In this document: piece by piece, positions 1 through 6,602 of the stretch
Layout of the letters: the number at the start of each line of letters is the position of its first letter
How positions within the stretch are numbered: the first letter of the stretch is position 1
Assembly: GCA_023664385.1 (NCBI GenBank)
Contig: JAMPFU010000024.1
Coordinates: 1 to 44,540, forward strand
DNA from: Clostridium sp.
GTDB lineage: Bacteria > Bacillota > Clostridia > Lachnospirales > Lachnospiraceae
Direction: 5' to 3'
Length of the DNA stretch: 44,540 nt
The notes under the pieces: model-generated
The model's input: the letters and a program-made list of their open reading frames with translations, nothing else
Told to the model about the DNA's origin: nothing
Database searches by the model: none
Position numbers and translations under genes: made by a program

Positions 1-216
1 CGAAAAAATGGAGAGCAGATTATAGAGGACAAGGAGAGTGCGGAAATAGCGCGGGGCTACTGGACTGATATAAACGATTGGCGAAATAGAATCGTTGCTG
101 GAAGCTCTGAGGAAGTTCAGGAGGCAATAAATCTTGTAAATCAGAGAATGGGTGCTGTCCGTTTGTTGGAAATGTCACGGCAGGCGGTAAAGATATTATG
201 GAAGCATACATTGTAA
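1..216 (+). CDS. C-terminal end of an unidentified protein (cut by window edge)
   Basis: An open frame runs from the first base to a TAA at 214-216 and gives 71 residues with no start codon in context, so this is the 3' end of a gene that begins outside the window. The tail is charged and probably helical (YWTDINDWRNRIV, then EEVQEAINLVNQRM). It contains a Trp-rich patch but no motif I recognise. It ends 10 nt before the next ATG, with an AAGGAG ribosome binding site in between, so it is probably in the same operon as the three small helical proteins downstream. By that context it may belong to a type VII secretion or LXG-effector module; this is inference only. Confidence 0.6.
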   Translation, partial: RKNGEQIIEDKESAEIARGYWTDINDWRNRIVAGSSEEVQEAINLVNQRMGAVRLLEMSRQAVKILWKHTL

Positions 217-226
217 GGAGAATAAA

Positions 227-667
227 ATGGACAAATGGGTGTTAAGAAACAAAATACGGAATTATGAGGGGATGATAGCAGAAAATAAACAAGAAATTTA
301 TGTATTGGAATGTAAGCTTGAAAAAATTAATGGTGTAAAACCAAAACTTACAGAGATACAGGAGCAAATAAGTGATAATTATATAGCGAAAAGAAATAAA
401 TTTGATGCATATTTGGCAATTGCCAGAGGACGTGCCATAAAGAGCCTTTTATCAAAGGGGTTTGAGATGTATAGCAATACAAATTGTGATACACAAATAA
501 ATCGTTTGGATAATATAATATTTTTTATCAATGAAAATATTAGCAAAATAGAAGAAATGATTGCTGAAAAGAAATGGGAAAATAATCATTATTATTCTGC
601 AATCAAAGATTGTGAGTGGAAAATTGATGAAATAGAGAGAAAGGAAAGGATAAAAGAAAATGTATAA
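227..667 (+). CDS. Coiled-coil protein, DUF5082/YwqH-like LXG-effector partner (tentative)
   Basis: A 146-residue protein, almost entirely helical, with heptad-like charged stretches at about residues 8-55 and 90-146 and no signal peptide or membrane segment. The start has a good AAGGAG site 6 nt upstream. Its length, coiled-coil make-up and position before two short WXG100-sized proteins match the YwqH (DUF5082) member of Bacillus ywqH-ywqI-ywqJ operons, where such proteins accompany LXG toxins exported by the type VII system. Seen: length, composition and gene order. Inferred: the family, because no diagnostic residue is visible. It overlaps the next gene by 8 nt, a sign of translational coupling. 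An unrelated coiled-coil protein remains possible. Confidence 0.55.
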   Translation: MDKWVLRNKIRNYEGMIAENKQEIYVLECKLEKINGVKPKLTEIQEQISDNYIAKRNKFDAYLAIARGRAIKSLLSKGFEMYSNTNCDTQINRLDNIIFFINENISKIEEMIAEKKWENNHYYSAIKDCEWKIDEIERKERIKENV

Positions 668-953
668 TTTAATTATCGATGATGAAGAATTTGAGGGGTT
701 TTCAGAATCAATAGGGTATCTGACAACCTCATTGGAAAACAGATATGCATCAATTGTAAATAAATTGAGGTTACTTTGCACTGAGGGTGTGACGGAGGGC
801 GCTTTTCATGATAATCTTGTAGCATACGTTGAAGCCTTAGATATGATGCAGGGACAGCTACAGTTTGTAACTGAGGAATTACAGAGACTATCAGCAGAGT
901 TTATTGCTAAAATTGATGAAATTGACGGTGCAGTATACGATGAAGAAAGGTAA
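660..953 (+). CDS. Small helical WXG100-size protein, LXG-associated (tentative)
   Basis: A 97-residue acidic protein predicted as two long helices (about residues 12-45 and 52-90) separated by a short turn near CTEGVTEG. That is the hairpin layout and length of WXG100-fold secretion partners, although no W-x-G is present at the turn. The ATG lies inside the last codons of the preceding coiled-coil gene (8-nt overlap), with AAAGGA about 13 nt upstream. LXG-associated small proteins of the DUF5344/DUF3130 kind have this size and sit between a DUF5082-like gene and the toxin gene, which supports the reading but does not prove it. No signal peptide or membrane segment is present. Confidence 0.5.
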   Translation: MYNLIIDDEEFEGFSESIGYLTTSLENRYASIVNKLRLLCTEGVTEGAFHDNLVAYVEALDMMQGQLQFVTEELQRLSAEFIAKIDEIDGAVYDEER

Positions 954-959
954 AAAGGT

Positions 960-1247
960 ATGGGAAATTTAAAGGTAAGCTATGCAGAGATTGACAATGT
1001 TATAAGTGAATTGAGGCTTATAACAAATCACCCGGAGGATATTTATATAACATTAGGGAGATTAAACAACCATTTTTCCACAAGTAATAGTGATATGGCA
1101 AATAAAATGGTGGCGACACTGAGCAGATATAGGGAAGCATATGATTTAATGTTGGATTTATGCAGAAATTCTGTAAATATGCTTACTGCGGCAAAATATT
1201 TATATGAGGATATGGATGTAACGCAGTCGGAAGAAATCGGAAATTAG
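960..1247 (+). CDS. Small helical WXG100-size protein, second paralogue-like partner (tentative)
   Basis: A 95-residue protein, again two helices (about residues 5-45 and 48-85), lacking a signal peptide. It starts 6 nt after the previous stop, with an AAAGG site inside the preceding gene's end. It resembles its neighbour in size and layout but not in obvious sequence, so the two could form a heterodimer like WXG100 pairs. No LXG toxin gene follows: the operon seems to end here and 323 nt of non-coding DNA come next. So either the effector lies upstream of the window or the module has lost it. Function is inferred from context only. Confidence 0.5.
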   Translation: MGNLKVSYAEIDNVISELRLITNHPEDIYITLGRLNNHFSTSNSDMANKMVATLSRYREAYDLMLDLCRNSVNMLTAAKYLYEDMDVTQSEEIGN

Positions 1248-1570
1248 AAAGAATTGCACAACTGAGATTAATAGTTGGTAAGGTGAGGTTATATATAATA
1301 TATGTATTTTATCTTATCCTGCTGCCTGCTGTGACAGCCTTACTTTTTTCCTTTTACGTCATTTAAGATGCTTTTCACGCTGTTTTCCCTTTTTCTAAAA
1401 AAATCCTGCCGATATAAATTTTGGATTTGATAATGCTATTGAAGTATGTCATTTCCAGAAAAAGAATAAGGAGGTGAAAAAATAAGCGCTTGGACCTTTT
1501 AGGGAAGCGGCAAGGCTTTTGAACGACAGAGAAAGCCGAAAAATTGTATAAGTGAAAGGAGCAATATTTT
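1248..1570 (+). other. Intergenic region, no gene seen
   Basis: This 323-nt gap has no convincing ORF. A strong Shine-Dalgarno-like AAGGAGGTG lies near 1470 but no ATG follows at proper distance. A stem of seven pairs (GGCTTTT at 1514-1520 with GAAAGCC at 1531-1537) lies just before the ribosome binding site AAAGGA of the gene starting at 1571 and could affect its translation. GCCGATAT at 1408-1415 equals the sigma-D -10 octamer of Bacillus, but no TAAA lies at the right distance. I could not match the region to a known riboswitch. Confidence 0.4.
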
Positions 1571-2515
1571 ATGGGTGTGATAGGAGTAAACAACATACCA
1601 GAGGAGTTGTACCCAAACATCAAAGGGTATAAAAATATGAAAAGAACCAATCATTATTTTACGGATATGCTTGAGGGCGCATACAACGAAGCATATTATA
1701 AGAGGGCGTCCAAGATAACATCTGCTGATAACGTAAATAAAACGAATGACATAAGTAACGTCAATCAGACAGCAGGAGCAAACGACATACAAGGCTTTGA
1801 TAACTATTTTCCAGGCTATCATGTTATTACAAAGGTAGGAAACTGTGACATTTCAAGTGCAAACTGGCAGAGAAACGATTTCCCATATTGGAACTATTTT
1901 AGGGAAAATACTTCGGCAGACTGCAATAATGATTGGAAACCAAAGGGTGCAAATCCAAGTCAGATGGAGGGCTGGCTGCAAAGGCAGATGGGAACGGTAG
2001 CTTCGGGACAGGTAAGCATTTTGATACCTGATGAACTACAGAAAAAAATGGATGCAGACCCTGCCTATGCTGAGGAGATATATAAAAAGGTGGCAAAGTG
2101 GAAGGAAGATTACGACAGAAGGGATAATGCCCTTGCCGCCTCTTATGGAATGGATGTATTTGAGCATCAGGCAAGCAAAAGCTATGTAATGCAGCTTGAC
2201 GAAAACGGTGACGTTAAAAATGCTACAGTTTGTGGCGGCGGACGCATTACAGGACCGTCAGAGGAGGAGCTTCGGGAAATTGAAGCGGAACAGAAGAAAA
2301 AGCGGGCAAAAAGGCTTCAGTATACGGAGCAGCTTCAGGAAAATGCAATGGAGCGGGCTGACATTATAAAAATGATGCAGCTATATTATTATAAGAGTAT
2401 CTTTTCAAACAGCCTTGGAGGATTTGGCAGTCTCGGAAGCTTTGACGGCTTCGGCTCATTTGGTTCATATGGTGCAGGCTTTTTAAATTCAAGCGGCAGA
2501 TTTGGATTGTTTTAA
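1571..2515 (+). CDS. Unrecognised 314-residue protein with Gly/Phe-rich tail
   Basis: I do not recognise this gene with certainty; it may be one of the DUF6033-like Lachnospiraceae proteins. It has no signal peptide or membrane segment. The N-terminal third is polar and Asn-rich (about residues 50-75). The middle (about 75-215) has the ordered look of a domain, with SILIPDELQKKM, AEEIYKKVAKWKEDYDRRD and a Gly cluster CGGGRITGPS. A Lys/Glu-rich helix follows at about 230-275. The last 35 residues are a low-complexity tail of Gly, Phe and Ser (SLGSFDGFGSFGSYG). The start has AAAGGA 10 nt upstream. The gene at 2533 follows after 17 nt and is probably co-transcribed. Surface or appendage association is possible but unproven. 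Confidence 0.75.
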   Translation: MGVIGVNNIPEELYPNIKGYKNMKRTNHYFTDMLEGAYNEAYYKRASKITSADNVNKTNDISNVNQTAGANDIQGFDNYFPGYHVITKVGNCDISSANWQRNDFPYWNYFRENTSADCNNDWKPKGANPSQMEGWLQRQMGTVASGQVSILIPDELQKKMDADPAYAEEIYKKVAKWKEDYDRRDNALAASYGMDVFEHQASKSYVMQLDENGDVKNATVCGGGRITGPSEEELREIEAEQKKKRAKRLQYTEQLQENAMERADIIKMMQLYYYKSIFSNSLGGFGSLGSFDGFGSFGSYGAGFLNSSGRFGLF

Positions 2516-2532
2516 GAGGAGGCGCATTTTTT

Positions 2533-3183
2533 ATGAATGTAACGTTAAATACATATGCAAATAATGTTTCGGCATATAATATGGAGGAAATGGCGGCAAA
2601 TCAAAAACAGGCGGAGCAGCCGAAAACTGAAAAAACAGAAGATTATACCGTTTTTTCTGATGAAGGGATGAATGCAGTCTTAGAGCAAAAAAATCCGTTT
2701 AGAAAAATGGAGGCGGCTGTATATCATGGTGATGTTGAGGCTTTAAAAAAGGCTGCAAAGGAGTATTGTAAAAACACGCTTCCTGTAAATTGGGACAGGG
2801 TCGTTGACCCTGACAGAAAGATATATGGGGCGGCATATGTTGAGTCGCTGCTTACGCAATATAAGCAGCAGGAGGAAAAGGTAATTAGTTATTACGCAGA
2901 GGCGCATCAGGAAAATCTCACATATGACGACCCATACAAGCATATTTTAATGAAATATGTATTTAAAAATTCGCCTTTTTTCAGGGCAGATATGAGTGCG
3001 ACCGAAAGGCAGAAGGCACTTGAGCAGGAGAGAGCCTTGCTGTGGGGAGGCAGCATAGACATGGCTGACCCATATGCATTAAAAAATCAGGGTGGAGCGA
3101 TAAATATTAAGGAGGCGGATAAAATCGCCCATCAGGCGGCGAGGGATAAAATAGACGAGCTTATAAGAAGGGTGCATATTTGA
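2533..3183 (+). CDS. Unrecognised 216-residue protein, partner of the preceding gene
   Basis: No family is recognised. The protein opens like its neighbour, with an Asn/Tyr-rich segment (MNVTLNTYANNVSAYNMEE), then a Gln/Lys-rich linker and a soluble helical region (about residues 55-216) containing YHGDVEALKKAAKEY and a Trp-containing core WDRVVDPDRKIYG. The end is basic (RDKIDELIRRVHI). It has no signal peptide or membrane segment. The start is set by a GAGGAGGCG site at 2515-2523. The spacing of 17 nt to the upstream gene and a terminator overlapping the stop codon mark 1571-3183 as a two-gene operon. The shared N-terminal character suggests the two products act together, which is inference. 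Confidence 0.75.
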   Translation: MNVTLNTYANNVSAYNMEEMAANQKQAEQPKTEKTEDYTVFSDEGMNAVLEQKNPFRKMEAAVYHGDVEALKKAAKEYCKNTLPVNWDRVVDPDRKIYGAAYVESLLTQYKQQEEKVISYYAEAHQENLTYDDPYKHILMKYVFKNSPFFRADMSATERQKALEQERALLWGGSIDMADPYALKNQGGAINIKEADKIAHQAARDKIDELIRRVHI

Positions 3184-3196
3184 TGCACCTTTCTTT
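3167..3196 (+). terminator. Intrinsic terminator at the end of the 1571-3183 operon
   Basis: An 11-bp stem with one G-U pair (GAAGGGTGCAT at 3167-3177, ATGCACCTTTC at 3183-3193) and a 5-nt loop is followed by TTT. The stop codon of the upstream gene lies inside the hairpin. The U-tract is short, so termination may be incomplete. Confidence 0.6.
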
Positions 3197-3268
3197 GTGG
3201 TATTTTAGAATAAAGTATGTTATCATAATACTGTAGATAAATGAATTTATTATTTGGAGGTGAAGCAA

Positions 3269-3349
3269 ATGCTTTGTCATTTAATTATAGATTTGAGCAT
3301 TTTGCTCTGTACAGGGTCTGATGAAAGGGCGAAATCTGTACAGAGGTAA
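3269..3349 (+). CDS. 26-residue leader peptide before the MFS exporter
   Basis: An ATG at 3269 preceded by a strong TTGGAGGTG site 6 nt upstream opens a 26-codon frame that begins MLCHLIIDLSILLCTG and ends SVQR before TAA. The peptide is hydrophobic for about 15 residues and then charged. The second half of the ORF is the place where a perfect 10-bp inverted repeat forms. It ends 66 nt before the exporter start. Drug-resistance genes of the erm/mef/msr kind often carry such translated leaders, on which a drug-stalled ribosome changes RNA folding. The ORF and its ribosome site are seen; the regulatory role is inferred. Confidence 0.6.
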   Translation: MLCHLIIDLSILLCTGSDERAKSVQR

Positions 3350-3401
3350 AAACTCGTCCGCATCGGATTTTGTACATATAATTGGATTTATAAATTATAT
3401 G
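3305..3401 (+). promoter_or_regulatory. Candidate attenuator (nested inverted repeats) upstream of the MFS gene
   Basis: Three elements can be read directly. CTCTGTACAG at 3305-3314 is perfectly complementary to CTGTACAGAG at 3336-3345, inside the leader ORF. A third TGTACA at 3371-3376 could pair with the second arm instead. CATATAATT at 3375-3383 is complementary to AATTATATG at 3393-3401, which runs into the GAGGAG ribosome site (3401-3406) of the exporter. Mutually exclusive pairings of this sort fit translational or transcriptional attenuation triggered by a stalled ribosome. No U-tract follows the first stem, so translational control is the more likely mode. Confidence 0.5.
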
Positions 3402-3415
3402 AGGAGTGAAATTCG

Positions 3416-4690
3416 ATGAATAATTATAAAAGATATATTATATTTTGGTTAAGCCAAAGCGTTTCCCAGCTAGGCAGTGCAATGACGGCATTTGCCCTTA
3501 TATTGCTTACGTATGAGCAGAAAAACTCTGCAATGGCAGTTTCAATTATGACATTCTGCAATTATGTTCCGTTTATCATTGTGAGCCTGATTGCAGGTTC
3601 GTTTATTGACAGACATAGCAAAAAAGCAATTATGCTTGTTTCTGACAGCATTGCCGCCTTATGCACCCTTGCAGTTCTCATTTTATGGACGACGGGAAGC
3701 ATTAAGCTGTGGAATATTTACGTTGTAAATATCGTGATAGGGTTTATGAATGCATTTCAGCAGCCTGCCTCCGCAGTAGCCGTAGGAAGGATTGTTCCAA
3801 AGGAAAAGCTGTCAAATGTAAGCGGCATGAATTCATTTTCAAGTAATTTAATTACAGTTTTAAGTCCTGTATTATCCGCATTTATTTTTTCTTTTTGCGG
3901 ATTGGGGACGATACTGATGATTGACCTGATAAGCTTTCTGTTTGCGTTTCTTGTGCTTTTGCTGCTTATCCGTATACCTGAGGATAATACTAAGGTTAGT
4001 GATAAATCAATTTTGGATGGCACAAGAGAGGGCTTTCGGTTTCTCAAGGGAGAAAAGGGACTGCTTTACATTATGCTTACAATGGCACTTATCAATTTCT
4101 TTTCAAGGCTTACCTACGAGAATATCCTTTCGCCGATGATTTTATCAAGAAGCGGAGGAAGCAGCAGAACCCTTGGAATTGTAAATGCAGCCATGGGAAT
4201 CGGAGGAATTGCAGGAGGTTTTATCGTATCGCTGAAAAAGGCATCAAAGAAAAACGCAGGGATGATATATATTTCAGCCGCAATTTCCTTTTTGCTTGGC
4301 GATATTATGATGGCTGTCGGAAGAAACGCTTTCATGTGGTCTGCAGCAGGGATTGCGGCAAGCCTGCCGATACCGTTTATTATGGCGGGACAGAATGTGA
4401 TTATGTACAGTAAAATTCCTGATGAAATGCAGGGGAGAGTGTTTGCAGTGCGAAATGCAATACAGTTTGGCACAATTCCGTTTGCCATTCTGCTTGGCGG
4501 TTTCCTTGCAGATCATGTTTTCGAGCCGCTTATGAGGTCAGACCACGCCGTTGCAGATTGTCTGAGGGTTATTGTTGGACACGGCAAGGGAAGCGGTATG
4601 GCAGTTATGTTTTTAATGACAGGAATAACAGGGTTTCTTATCAGTATTTTTTCTTATAGAAAACGTGAAATAAGGGAGCTTGATATGTAG
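3416..4690 (+). CDS. MFS exporter, Mef/macrolide-efflux-like (MFS_3 type)
   Basis: A 424-residue integral membrane protein with about 12 hydrophobic segments, the size of the Mef/TIGR00900-type drug:H+ antiporters. The loop after segment 2 carries GSFIDRHSKKAIML, a version of the MFS motif A (GxxxDRxxRK). The opening RYIIFWLSQSVSQLGSAM also resembles Mef proteins, where WxSQ-x-x-S-x-LGS is usual. The substrate cannot be read from sequence; macrolides or other lipophilic drugs are an inference from family. The start ATG has GAGGAG 9 nt upstream. The leader ORF and nested inverted repeats in front suggest inducible expression. A palindromic repeat begins 6 nt after the stop and may end transcription. 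Confidence 0.85.
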   Translation: MNNYKRYIIFWLSQSVSQLGSAMTAFALILLTYEQKNSAMAVSIMTFCNYVPFIIVSLIAGSFIDRHSKKAIMLVSDSIAALCTLAVLILWTTGSIKLWNIYVVNIVIGFMNAFQQPASAVAVGRIVPKEKLSNVSGMNSFSSNLITVLSPVLSAFIFSFCGLGTILMIDLISFLFAFLVLLLLIRIPEDNTKVSDKSILDGTREGFRFLKGEKGLLYIMLTMALINFFSRLTYENILSPMILSRSGGSSRTLGIVNAAMGIGGIAGGFIVSLKKASKKNAGMIYISAAISFLLGDIMMAVGRNAFMWSAAGIAASLPIPFIMAGQNVIMYSKIPDEMQGRVFAVRNAIQFGTIPFAILLGGFLADHVFEPLMRSDHAVADCLRVIVGHGKGSGMAVMFLMTGITGFLISIFSYRKREIRELDM

Positions 4691-4696
4691 CCTATC

Positions 4697-4836
4697 AATT
4701 GTTGGTTTCGGGTATTTCTATACTTTATAAGAAAGTTCTCCGAACTTCCTTATAAGGCAGGATTAAAAATCCTGCTAGGATTCGAACTACAGCGTCGGAG
4801 ACGCTTTGTTCTATAAGAATATCCGAAACCACAATT
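4697..4836. repeat. Palindromic repeat P, long copy with three internal hairpins
   Basis: Outer arms AATTGTTGGTTTCGGGTATT (from 4697) and the matching right arm ending at 4836 form an imperfect stem. The same arms occur in the short copy at 7819-7874, so this is a dispersed family and not just a terminator. Between the arms lie three further hairpins: 4726-4738 with 4742-4754 (one mismatch), GCAGGATT with AATCCTGC (4757-4775, perfect), and AGCGTC with GACGCT (4791-4805, perfect). Read as RNA, this gives a multi-branched cloverleaf-like shape. The right arm directly adjoins a half copy of the 93-bp element R. No coding capacity is seen. Confidence 0.7.
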
Positions 4837-4882
4837 ATTTAGGGAATTTCTTGGATATGACGGAATATTTGAAAGGCAAATC
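4833..4882 (+). repeat. Upstream element R, half copy (R1)
   Basis: These 50 bp align without gaps to the 3' part of the copies at 5731-5823 and 7159-7251; 45 of 50 positions equal the 5731 copy. The 5' half is absent and the palindromic repeat P sits in its place, so P probably inserted into or recombined with a full R. The gene at 4924 starts 41 nt after the element. Confidence 0.7.
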
Positions 4883-4923
4883 AGGAGTTATAGGTAAATG
4901 ATATAGCTTTGCAGAGGTACTAT

Positions 4924-5601
4924 ATGAATATAAACTATGAAAAAAAACTGCATGAAAAAGTGAATCGCTTTAAGTGCAGAGCCGATAAAGATTATCCCAA
5001 TTGGAGCGAAAGCAATGATAATGGAGAGTGGGAAATCGGTCTTTTTGAGTTTGACGAAATGTGCAGTGTTATTTTTGATATAATCGAAAGTGCATCATAT
5101 GCAGAAGCCACGGAACAAATGCTTGATGATATGTTGTTTGGGATTGCGAGAGATAATGAATGTTCCCGTATCGTGAATAGGATGATTGATTATTCCGGGT
5201 GGTACTCTGTACTATGCAGGAAGTCTTTATCAACGGATTATAGGAATGCGAAATGGCAATTCGCCGAGAGCTTGAAGGATTATAAAGGACAAGATAATCT
5301 TCGTGAGCTGATTTATGAATTTTTGAAAATTGATGACGAATATACAGAAAGGCTTGCCCTAATGTCACTGGCATATATTTATCCGGAACAAGCTGAAAAA
5401 TACGCAATTGATTTTTGGCATAGAGATAAATATAAGGATGATGATTACGGGAATGAATATCAGAAAATAATGGTGCTTCATGTACTGCATACGATTCGTT
5501 CTGATAAGCTGAATGAGTATTTAGATTTGGCTGATCAGTCAAAGTACCATTATTTGAAAGAAAATTCCAAGAGACTTCGGGAAGAATTGTTAGAAGGTTA
5601 A
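4924..5601 (+). CDS. HEAT-repeat-like soluble protein, function unknown
   Basis: A 225-residue acidic protein without signal or membrane segments. A TTG start 15 nt upstream is possible, but the ATG at 4924 has GAGG 6 nt before it and fits better. The C-terminal part (about residues 110-225) shows successive helical pairs such as LRELIYEFLKIDDEY, ERLALMSLAYIYPEQAEKYA and YQKIMVLHVLHTI, the pattern of HEAT-like repeats that act as protein-binding scaffolds. The N-terminal part contains aromatic and acidic residues (YPNWSES). No partner gene is evident. It is preceded by the half element R1 and followed by element R2, so it appears to be one member of the repeat-linked accessory series. Confidence 0.7.
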   Translation: MNINYEKKLHEKVNRFKCRADKDYPNWSESNDNGEWEIGLFEFDEMCSVIFDIIESASYAEATEQMLDDMLFGIARDNECSRIVNRMIDYSGWYSVLCRKSLSTDYRNAKWQFAESLKDYKGQDNLRELIYEFLKIDDEYTERLALMSLAYIYPEQAEKYAIDFWHRDKYKDDDYGNEYQKIMVLHVLHTIRSDKLNEYLDLADQSKYHYLKENSKRLREELLEG

Positions 5602-5640
5602 TAGGTAATAAATCCAACCTTGAATATATAATGAAAATTT

Positions 5641-5681
5641 ACATTTCGCGAAAATAAAAATATTCATTTTTTGCGAAATGT
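5641..5681. repeat. 14-bp inverted repeat (ACATTTCGC core)
   Basis: The arm at 5641-5654 pairs with 5668-5681 over 14 bp with one G-U, around a 13-nt A/T-rich loop. The left arm also contains the self-palindrome TTTCGCGAAA. No U-tract follows on the + strand, so it is not a clear terminator. It could be an operator or a mobile-element scar. Confidence 0.45.
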
Positions 5682-5730
5682 GCATTGTAATAATTTTGAG
5701 ATGAGTTAGTTTGAAAATAAAAGAAAGAAC

Positions 5731-5823
5731 ATAGAAATAGAGAGTGCAATTTTCATAAATATATTGGCAGAAAATTATTTAGGGAATGTCTTGGATATGA
5801 CAGGACATTTGAAAGGTAAATCG
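5731..5823 (+). repeat. Upstream element R, full copy (R2)
   Basis: A 93-bp stretch that matches 7159-7251 without gaps at 86 of 93 positions. It holds a short inverted repeat AATGTC/GACATT around the core TTGGATATGACAG and ends 21 nt before the ATG of the acetyltransferase at 5844, just upstream of its GAGG site. I see no clear promoter inside it. The conservation exceeds what unrelated flanking DNA would show, so it is either a recent duplication, a recombination site or a shared regulatory leader. Confidence 0.8.
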
Positions 5824-5843
5824 AAGTTTGTGAGGATATAAAA

Positions 5844-6338
5844 ATGGAGTATAGAAAATTATCCGTGAATGAAGCGGAACAATTTTGGAGTTTGATGAAT
5901 CAATTGGATTATGAAACAAAGTATATGTTATACGAACCGGGTGAGAGGACAAAGAATCTTTCTAGAACTGAGTCTTTAATACGAGATTCCGTGGAAGGAC
6001 AAGATTTCCTTCTCGTTGCCGAAACAGATAATAAACTTATAGGATACATATCGGCACAAAAAGGCAGATTGAATCGTATCGCTCATTCTGCATATATAGT
6101 TGTTGGTATTTTAACGGATTATCGTGGCAAAGGAATTGGAACAGAGTTTTTTAAAAGATTGAATGTTTGGGCTGAAGAAAATAAAGTTGTTCGCTTAGAG
6201 TTGACTGTAATTTGTGAGAATGAAACTGCAAAACACCTGTACACAAATAATGGCTTCGAGATAGAGGGTATAAAACGAAAATCGGTTTGTGTAGATGGAA
6301 AGTATTTGGATGAATACTATATGGCAAGGGTAAGATAA
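5844..6338 (+). CDS. GNAT-family N-acetyltransferase
   Basis: A 164-residue protein, the usual length for a single GNAT domain. The acetyl-CoA-binding motif A is visible as YRGKGIGTEFFKRL (R-x-x-G-x-G type), preceded by the strand SAYIVVGILTD. Motif B follows as LELTVICENETAKHLYTNN and GFEIEG, typical of RimI/RimJ-like enzymes that modify protein N termini or small amines. The acceptor substrate cannot be told. The start has GTGAGG 8 nt upstream. It sits directly behind element R2 and 264 nt before the toxin-antitoxin pair, which has its own promoter. The second GNAT gene at 7274 is not a close copy of this one. Confidence 0.88.
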   Translation: MEYRKLSVNEAEQFWSLMNQLDYETKYMLYEPGERTKNLSRTESLIRDSVEGQDFLLVAETDNKLIGYISAQKGRLNRIAHSAYIVVGILTDYRGKGIGTEFFKRLNVWAEENKVVRLELTVICENETAKHLYTNNGFEIEGIKRKSVCVDGKYLDEYYMARVR

Positions 6339-6502
6339 ATTCCAATTATGGGAGCGATAAATTCCGGTTTATTTGTTAACTATCTTAGCTTTTCGCTGCT
6401 TTCAAAACTTTGTGGTATGTCGAACCTCAAAATATGTACCCTTTTCCTTTGTTTTTGCCCTTATGGGTGTTTTACAGGGAAAGTATTGTTTTTATATGTT
6501 TG

Positions 6503-6521
6503 TACAATGCAAAACATTGTA
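6503..6521. promoter_or_regulatory. Inverted repeat upstream of the toxin-antitoxin promoter
   Basis: TACAATG (6503-6509) and CATTGTA (6515-6521) form a perfect 7-bp inverted repeat with a 5-nt spacer, 20 nt before the -35 box of the antitoxin promoter. It may be a binding site for the antitoxin, though such operators usually overlap the promoter. Confidence 0.35.
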
Positions 6522-6541
6522 ACACAAAAACACTCATTTTA

Positions 6542-6570
6542 TTGACAACGCTTGCATTCGCACATATAAT
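6542..6570 (+). promoter_or_regulatory. Consensus promoter of the RelB/YafQ-like operon
   Basis: TTGACA at 6542-6547 and TATAAT at 6565-6570 are separated by 17 nt, a perfect sigma-A consensus. Transcription would start near 6577, giving a 5' leader of about 26 nt with the AGGAG site at 6588-6592. So strong a promoter implies tight repression by the antitoxin complex. Confidence 0.85.
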
Positions 6571-6602
6571 AAAATCAACATTAAACGAGGAGTGATACTT
6601 AT

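Noticed and set aside
1400-1570. Cyclic di-GMP riboswitch or sigma-D promoter upstream of the 1571 gene
   Set aside because: No GEMM core; GCCGATAT matches sigma-D -10 but no TAAA stands 14-16 nt upstream, so the match is probably chance.
4757-4805. tRNA-like T-loop on the - strand (GTTCGAATC) within the long palindromic repeat
   Set aside because: No acceptor stem, anticodon arm or CCA; the match is limited to the loop and one neighbouring hairpin.
6348-6595. Two overlapping 60-65 residue frames on the + strand before the toxin-antitoxin pair
   Set aside because: No good ribosome site, odd composition, and they run into the promoter of the antitoxin gene.
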